DNA of 60,000 nucleotides, from positions 43,465,430 through 43,525,429 of the forward strand of contig NC_087065.1 of NCBI RefSeq assembly GCF_963678635.1. Direction: 5' to 3'. Origin of the DNA: Symsagittifera roscoffensis. Lineage: Eukaryota > Xenacoelomorpha > Acoela > Convolutidae. The notes under the pieces were generated by a model, which worked only from the letters and a program-made list of their open reading frames with translations, was not told the DNA's origin and made no database searches. How positions within the stretch are numbered: the first letter of the stretch is position 1; the number at the start of each line of letters is the position of its first letter. Both the position numbers and the translations under genes were made by a program. Of this stretch, positions 58,213-60,000 are shown one piece after another.

Positions 58213-58542
58213 TCATGTCAATCTACTTCCATTATAATGATTTTTATGAGCATCACAGCATGCATATGTCTCTGCATTGGCAATAAAGTCATCCCTGCAT
58301 TCATTTTGACAAATTTGCATCCATTGAGCTTTCTTGTCAGGTAATATAAAATCGACCAAATATTTTTTGGTAAATGTTTTATACAGAGAGTCCGTGTCCG
58401 TCGCCAGTTCCTCGAACTTGTTCTCATCGCAATACTTATGGAAAAAATTGCAGTGTAACTCCAACATTCTGAGTTTGGCATGTTGAAGAATGAAAAAACC
58501 TACAGTTTTTAGTTCTCTGCTTTCAATAGTTGATTTCAGCAT
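58213..58542 (-). mobile_element. Family-B DNA polymerase fragment (Polinton/adintovirus-like type)
   Basis: A 109-codon open piece with TVGFFILQHAKLRMLELHC, then KYCDENKFEELATDTDSLYK. DTDS is polymerase motif C (two metal-binding Asp), and the ILQ-AKLRMLE helix in front is typical of protein-primed family-B polymerases carried by self-synthesising DNA transposons and related viruses in invertebrate genomes. It continues with LPDKKAQWMQICQNECRDDF and a Cys/His patch (TYACCDAHKNHY), also seen in that group. Motifs A and B are not present nearby; after 58213 the frame is broken. Inactive fragment; exact parent element unknown. Confidence 0.7.
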
Positions 58543-59005
58543 TTTTACTTTGCTTAATTTTTTCTGACAACATTCAATCGATTGAAAAACTTCTCATTTA
58601 TTGTTTTATGTGTCTTCTCATCATCGAGATATTTCCTTATCGTGTGTCTGGATCTGTCCATGATTTGATAACCGTACGAGCTGTTACCGAGAAGTTTGAT
58701 TGTCTCAGCAACAAACCCAGAGTGTCGATTCTCGCCTCCCTCTCGTCGAGCACCAACTACAAATTGAAAAAAGTTGTTGAAGCATTTCCTAGGTGAATAC
58801 TCAACAAAATGACAAATTTTTGTGCATTGAGTGACACTGAATATTGGTACATTGAGTGATAGTTACATTCGTGTAGAAGGTCTGCGCCTACTTGAGGAGC
58901 GCTCCCTTCAAGTTGCGAGCGGACAATCGAGTCTTATCCTGGTTGAAAATGTATTCGATGAACCAGAGCTACATTGGTCGTTGCATAGTTAGTTTGGATG
59001 GCTAC
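58543..59005. other. Unassigned stretch between polymerase and Gypsy fragments
   Basis: An 88-codon plus-strand open stretch (58530-58796) includes NKPRVSILASLSSSTNYKLK, unlike anything I recognise. No other structure seen. Confidence 0.3.
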
Positions 59006-59569
59006 CACATGATAATCTAACACACGATGCGTGACAAGCACCTAAATGCTGACAGCCTCAGCAAGAAAACTGAATTTTACGAAACATTGCTACAGAAGCA
59101 GTCCAAGCAGGCGGAAATCACGGAGAGCTTCTCGTTTTTAGACAAAAACACTTACGAAGCATTTTACCTGATGAGATGTTTGGATAAGTTAGGACAAACT
59201 ATGCGTGGCACCCTAAATTACCGGTAGAGAAAGTGGCAGAAATTTAAAGTTTATCCAAGAAGGACTCGATGCCCTTGGATCTGTTGCCACGTTCAAACCT
59301 GGTTCAACAAGAAGTGTCTCGAATGAACATAAACATTGCTAGATAAAACGGTGAATGTTACACCAGAGGTTATGCGCACGGTGGGTGGATTATTAGAGAA
59401 AGAAGTGGCTAGATATGACCCTGAATGGGCAGCAGCCATGGCATCGTTGACGTTTATTGAGAAAATACGGATAAAACCATCAATAAGCCCGCACAACGAA
59501 AATGAAAAGGATTGTAGGAAAGTAGTTCAGCAACTAGTCTCCTCATTTCCTCAAATCGTTTTATTGTGA
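59006..59569 (+). mobile_element. Ty3/Gypsy pol remnant: RNase H-integrase junction
   Basis: The first open part (59027-59227) starts DKHLNADSLSKKTEFYE, the H-x-NADxLS motif that ends the RNase H region in Ty3/Gypsy pol. It is followed by the linker SFLDKNTYEAFYLMRCLDKL. The second (59336-59569) has LDKTVNVTPEVMRTVGGLLE and DPEWAAAMASLTFIEKIRIK, in the order expected for the same linker region. A stop and frame changes lie between. Not evidently the same element as the 38-44 kb remnant, which lacks this linker. Confidence 0.6.
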
Positions 59570-60000
59570 ACATCGTACAAGACAAAGGAGCAAGAGATTG
59601 GGACTCAGAAGAGTACAGTCACTTTCGACTGACCAAGGACTGATAGAAGTCGAGTCGAGTCCAAACACTTGGAACAAAAAAATTATCCGGGAGTCGGACA
59701 CTGCAGGAAGTGGAGATGTAGAAGGATAAAACCAGGTGGACAAAGTTTTTTTTCCGAGGAGTTTAACTGGATGAGTAGATCATGTACAAAAGAATCTACT
59801 CTGGAGTCATGCTCCACGGTAGACTCATGTGTCGAATAAATTCGAGGAAATTGGAGATTGACACGTACTCAGACAGGAACTTGGTTACGGGATCTGAATT
59901 ATCGATCCCTCGAGTACGGAAACTCGAGTGCGGGATCTGACGATACACACCTTGCTAGTGGAGACTCGAGCAAGAGACTTGGAGAGGGAGGTGTTTCAAG
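59570..60000. other. Window end, unassigned
   Basis: Possibly further decayed Gypsy pol; CTCGAGT/GACTCGAG motifs recur (59910-59975), and no gene is visible. Confidence 0.3.

Noticed and set aside
1-60000. CRISPR array, bacterial operon or ribosome binding sites
   Set aside because: Spliced animal-type genes and transposons throughout; no regularly spaced short repeats.

Overview
The window looks like part of an AT-rich invertebrate animal genome. It carries GT-AG spliced nuclear genes (TBCK, argininosuccinate lyase, a leucine-rich-repeat protein) and a racemase-family gene, embedded in a dense mixture of transposon remnants. Stops are read with the standard code. The sequence does not let me name the phylum.

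Layout. 1-4450: the 3' part of TBCK in one uninterrupted exon, then argininosuccinate lyase in two exons on the same strand 241 bases later, with a splice-acceptor-like site just before its ATG. 4451-9157: non-coding DNA with a minisatellite, a complete hAT-type MITE with 8-base target duplications, a foldback repeat and a partial MITE. 9158-9988: an intronless aspartate/glutamate-racemase-family gene, richer in G+C than its surroundings. 9989-16656: repeats, including a third MITE relative, a three-copy ~350-base array, a two-copy 470-base array and a TIR element with near-perfect 29-base ends.

16657-37991: one LRRC74-like leucine-rich-repeat gene that can be reconstructed exon by exon (505 residues). 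Intron 1 holds a degenerate non-LTR retrotransposon. The middle of the gene, including five LRR exons and a large intron with a Ty3/Gypsy remnant, is duplicated head to tail (copy A 21983-30081, copy B 30082-37476). Phases show that the two five-exon cassettes cannot be used in series: A spliced to B meets a stop after one codon. Either cassette alone restores the frame into the single terminal exon. Copy A has lost the AG acceptor of its third LRR exon and carries a 319-base internal duplication, so copy B is probably the working one.

38194-38393 is a run of exactly 200 N, a scaffold gap. To its right I recognise no host gene. There is a ~6.03-kb tandem duplication carrying decayed Ty3/Gypsy pol (RNase H, integrase tail) plus unidentified reading frames. 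A Ty1/Copia gag-protease remnant lies between the two copies. Next come about 8.5 kb of broken, mostly minus-strand reading frames that I cannot assign. A family-B DNA polymerase fragment with its DTDS motif and another Ty3/Gypsy pol fragment close the window.

The retroelement and polymerase pieces are all broken by stops or frameshifts and look inactive.
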